A DNA stretch of 64,000 nucleotides from Nemertoderma westbladi. Taxonomy: Eukaryota > Xenacoelomorpha > Nemertodermatida > Nemertodermatidae. The stretch spans positions 1 through 64,000 of the forward strand of contig JAUCBJ010008551.1 in assembly GCA_032718475.1 (NCBI GenBank), written 5' to 3'. Position 1 is the stretch's first letter, and each line of letters begins with the position of its first letter. Under the pieces are notes generated by a model. It was not told the origin of the DNA and ran no database searches. It worked only from the letters and a program-made list of their open reading frames with translations. Made by a program: the position numbers and the translations under genes. Below, in pieces: positions 61,601 through 64,000 of this stretch.

Positions 61601-64000
61601 CAATAAGGTACAAAGTGGGACACGTTCATCTGTACCAGATACGGGACAATAAGGTACAAAGTGGGACACGTTCATCTGTAACAGATACGGGACAATAAGG
61701 TACAAAGTGGGACACGTTCACCTGTAACAGATACGGGACAATAAGGTACAAAGTGGGACACGTTCATCTGTAACAGATACGGGACAATAAGGTACAAAGT
61801 GGGACACGTTCACCTGTAACAGATACGGGACAATAAGGTACAAAGTGGGACACGTTCATCTGTAACAGATACGGGACAATAAGGTACAAAGTGGGACACG
61901 TTCATATGTACCAGATACGGGACAATAAGGTACAAAGTGGGACACGTTCATCTGTAACAGATACGGGACAATAAGGTACAAAGTGGGACACGTTCACCTG
62001 TAACAGATACGGGACAATAAGGTACAAAGTGGGACACGTTCATCTGTAACAGATACGGGACAATAAGGTACAAAGTGGGACACGTTCACCTGTACCAGAT
62101 ACGGGACAATAAGGTACAAAGTGGGACACGTTCATCTGTAACAGATACGGGACAATAAGGTACAAAGTGGGACACGTTCATATGTACCAGATACGGGACA
62201 ATAAGGTACAAAGTGGGACACGTCAACCTGTAATAGATACGGGACAATAAGATACAAAGTGGAACACGTTCATCTGTACCAGATACGGGACAATAAGGTA
62301 CAAAGTGGGACACGTTCATCTGTAACAGATACGGGACAATAAGGTACAAAGTGGGACACGTTCATCTGTAACAGATACGGGACAATAAGGTACAAAGTGG
62401 GACACGTCAACCTGTAACAGATACGGGACAATAAGGTACAAAGTGGGACACGTCAACCTGTAACAGATACGGGACAATAAGGTACAAAGAGGGACACGTC
62501 AACCTGTAACAGATACGGGACAATAAGGTACAAAGTGGGACACGTTCACCTGTAACAGATACGGGACAATAAGGTACAAAGTGGGACACGTCAACCTGTA
62601 ACAGATACGGGACAATAAGGTACAAAGTGGGGACACGTTCACCTGTAACAGATACGTGACAATAAGGTACAAAGTGGGACACGTCAACCTGTAACAGATA
62701 CGGGACAATAAGGTACAAAGTGGGACACGTTCATCTGTACCAGATACGGGACAATAAGGTACAAAGTGGGACATATTCAACTGTAACAGATACGTGACAA
62801 TAAGGTACAAAGTGGGACACGTTCACCTGTAACAGATACGGGACAATAAGGTACAAAGTGGGACACGTTCATCTGTACCAGATACGGGACAATAAGGTAC
62901 AAAGTGGGACATATTCAACTGTAACAGATACGTGACAATAAGGTACAAAGTGGGACACGTTCACCTGTAACAGATACGGGACAATAAGGTACAAAGTGGG
63001 ACACGTTCATCTGTACCAGATACGGGACAATAAGGTACAAAGTGGGACACGTTCACCTGTAACAGATACGGGACAATAAGGTACAAAGTGGAACACGTTC
63101 ATCTGTAACAGATACGGGACAATAACGTACAAAGCGGGACACTTCAACCTGTACCAGATACGGGACAATAAGGCACAAAGTGGGACACGTCAACCTGTAA
63201 CAGATACGGGACAATAAGGTACAAAGTGGGACACGTTCATCTGTACCAGATACGGGACAATAAGGTACAAAGTGGAACACGTTCATCTGTAACAGATACG
63301 GGACAATAACGTACAAAGCGGGACACTTCAACCTGTACCAGATACGGGACAATAAGATACAAAGTGGAACACGTTCATCTGTAACAGATACGGGACAATA
63401 AGGTACAAAGTGGGACACGTTCACCTATACCAGATACGGGACAATAAGATACAAAGTGGAACACGTTCATTTGTAACAGATACGGGACAATAACGTACAA
63501 AGTGGGACACGTTCACCTATACCAGATACGGGACAATAAGATACAAAGTGGAACACGTTCATTTGTAACAGATACGGGACAATAAGATACAAAGTGGGAC
63601 ACGTTCACCTGTACCAGATACGGGACAATAAGGTACAAAGTGGGACACGTCAAGCGGTAACAGATACAGGACAATAAGGTACAAAGTGGGACACGTTCAC
63701 CTGTAACAGATACGGGACAATAAGGTACAAAGTGGGACATGTTCACATGTACCAGATACGGGACAATAAGGTACAAAGTGGGACATGTTCACATGTACCA
63801 GATACGGGACAATAAGGTACAAAGTGGGACACGTTCATCTGTACCAGATACGGGACAATAACGTACAAAGTGGGACACGTTCACCTATACCAGATACGGG
63901 ACAATAAGATACAAAGTGGAACACGTTCATTTGTAACAGATACGGGACAATAAGATACAAAGTGGGACACGTTCACCTGTACCAGATACGGGACAATAAG
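49648..64000. repeat. 46-bp minisatellite array, about 312 monomers, runs off the window
   Basis: Tandem monomers of 46 bp: a variable part (GGACACGTTCATCTGTACC or GGACACGTCAACCTGTAAC, and others) followed by the nearly constant AGATACGGGACAATAAGGT and ACAAAGTG. The array is unbroken over 14.35 kb, with only single-base length variants (47-bp monomers with GGGAACACG at about 56141, 56603 and 58074). Because 46 is not a multiple of 3, the minus strand reads through all three phases and gives many 60-160 codon frames with a 46-residue period. They are ended by scattered point changes and are not conserved as genes. Confidence 0.97.
56400..59850. repeat. Higher-order repeats inside the satellite (1473 bp and 1012 bp periods)
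   Basis: The order of variant monomers at about 56472-57650 recurs at 57945-59120, offset 1473 bp (32 monomers plus one base). Four separate landmark blocks (56472, 56564, 57024 and 57347) all reappear at exactly +1473. A further copy of the 58497-59100 block starts at 59509 (+1012, 22 monomers). A shorter 506-bp (11-monomer) period is seen at 54768 and 55274. Confidence 0.8.

Noticed and set aside
49659-63776. The many 60-160 codon minus-strand frames in the satellite
   Set aside because: They are by-products of a monomer without stops in three phases. They overlap each other, end at scattered point changes and have no gene-like structure.
49648-64000. CRISPR-like array
   Set aside because: Regular repeats with a constant and a variable part look superficially like repeat-spacer units. 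But the variable part falls into a few recurring classes, not unique spacers, and the setting is a eukaryotic transposon-rich region.
1-64000. tRNA, rRNA or other structured RNA genes
   Set aside because: None recognised while reading both strands. A covariance-model scan was not possible, so absence is not proven.

Overview
The window looks like repeat-rich, gene-poor DNA from an invertebrate animal genome. The grounds are LINE, BEL/Pao, Gypsy, piggyBac-like and Polinton/Maverick-type elements, an exon that reads as calpain, spliceosomal splice sites, AT-rich spacers and a very long minisatellite. I cannot name the phylum. I found no complete host gene. Almost everything with coding signal is a mobile element, often one inserted in another. 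Element families were assigned by reading motifs; no alignment was run.

Layout. 1-2013: the right-hand part of a Polinton/adintovirus-like endogenous element (basic core-like peptide, minor-capsid-like protein, adenain-like protease). 3.0-4.2 kb: a palindrome cluster and a LINE 3' end. 4.3-9.5 kb: foldback DNA elements with duplicated and inverted arms. 9.96-11.53 kb: a piggyBac-type non-autonomous element with a five-unit internal repeat. 12.6-13.2 kb: a LINE 3' end on the minus strand. 13.2-26.7 kb: a decayed but full-length BEL/Pao-type LTR retrotransposon with 1.08-kb LTRs. Its integrase is split by an insertion carrying a calpain exon, and it has two extra reading frames between pol and the 3' LTR. 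26.9-30.9 kb: MITEs and a composite bounded by inverted repeats, holding a LINE fragment and a P/THAP9-like transposase tail. 31.96-37.26 kb: a decayed Ty3/Gypsy element whose 5' LTR was split by a LINE, which was itself split by a foldback element; both insertions have visible target-site duplications.

37.5-48.8 kb: a second, much younger BEL/Pao element. Its reading frames are nearly intact: gag with a charged coiled coil, gag/zinc-knuckle/protease, and RT-RNase H-integrase. The frames are joined by one in-frame stop and one +1 shift, and the integrase is cut off at the 3' side. 49.39-49.64 kb: a GC-rich candidate exon on the minus strand with a strong splice donor. 49.65-64.0 kb (window end): an uninterrupted 46-bp minisatellite of about 312 monomers with several variant classes and kilobase-scale higher-order repeats.

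The items most worth following up are: the extra ORFs of the first BEL/Pao element, one of which resembles a 3'-5' exonuclease; the calpain exon inside its integrase; the excess of splice-donor-like GGTAAG in the sense strand of the second BEL/Pao element; the higher-order structure of the 46-bp array; and the coding exon that abuts that array.
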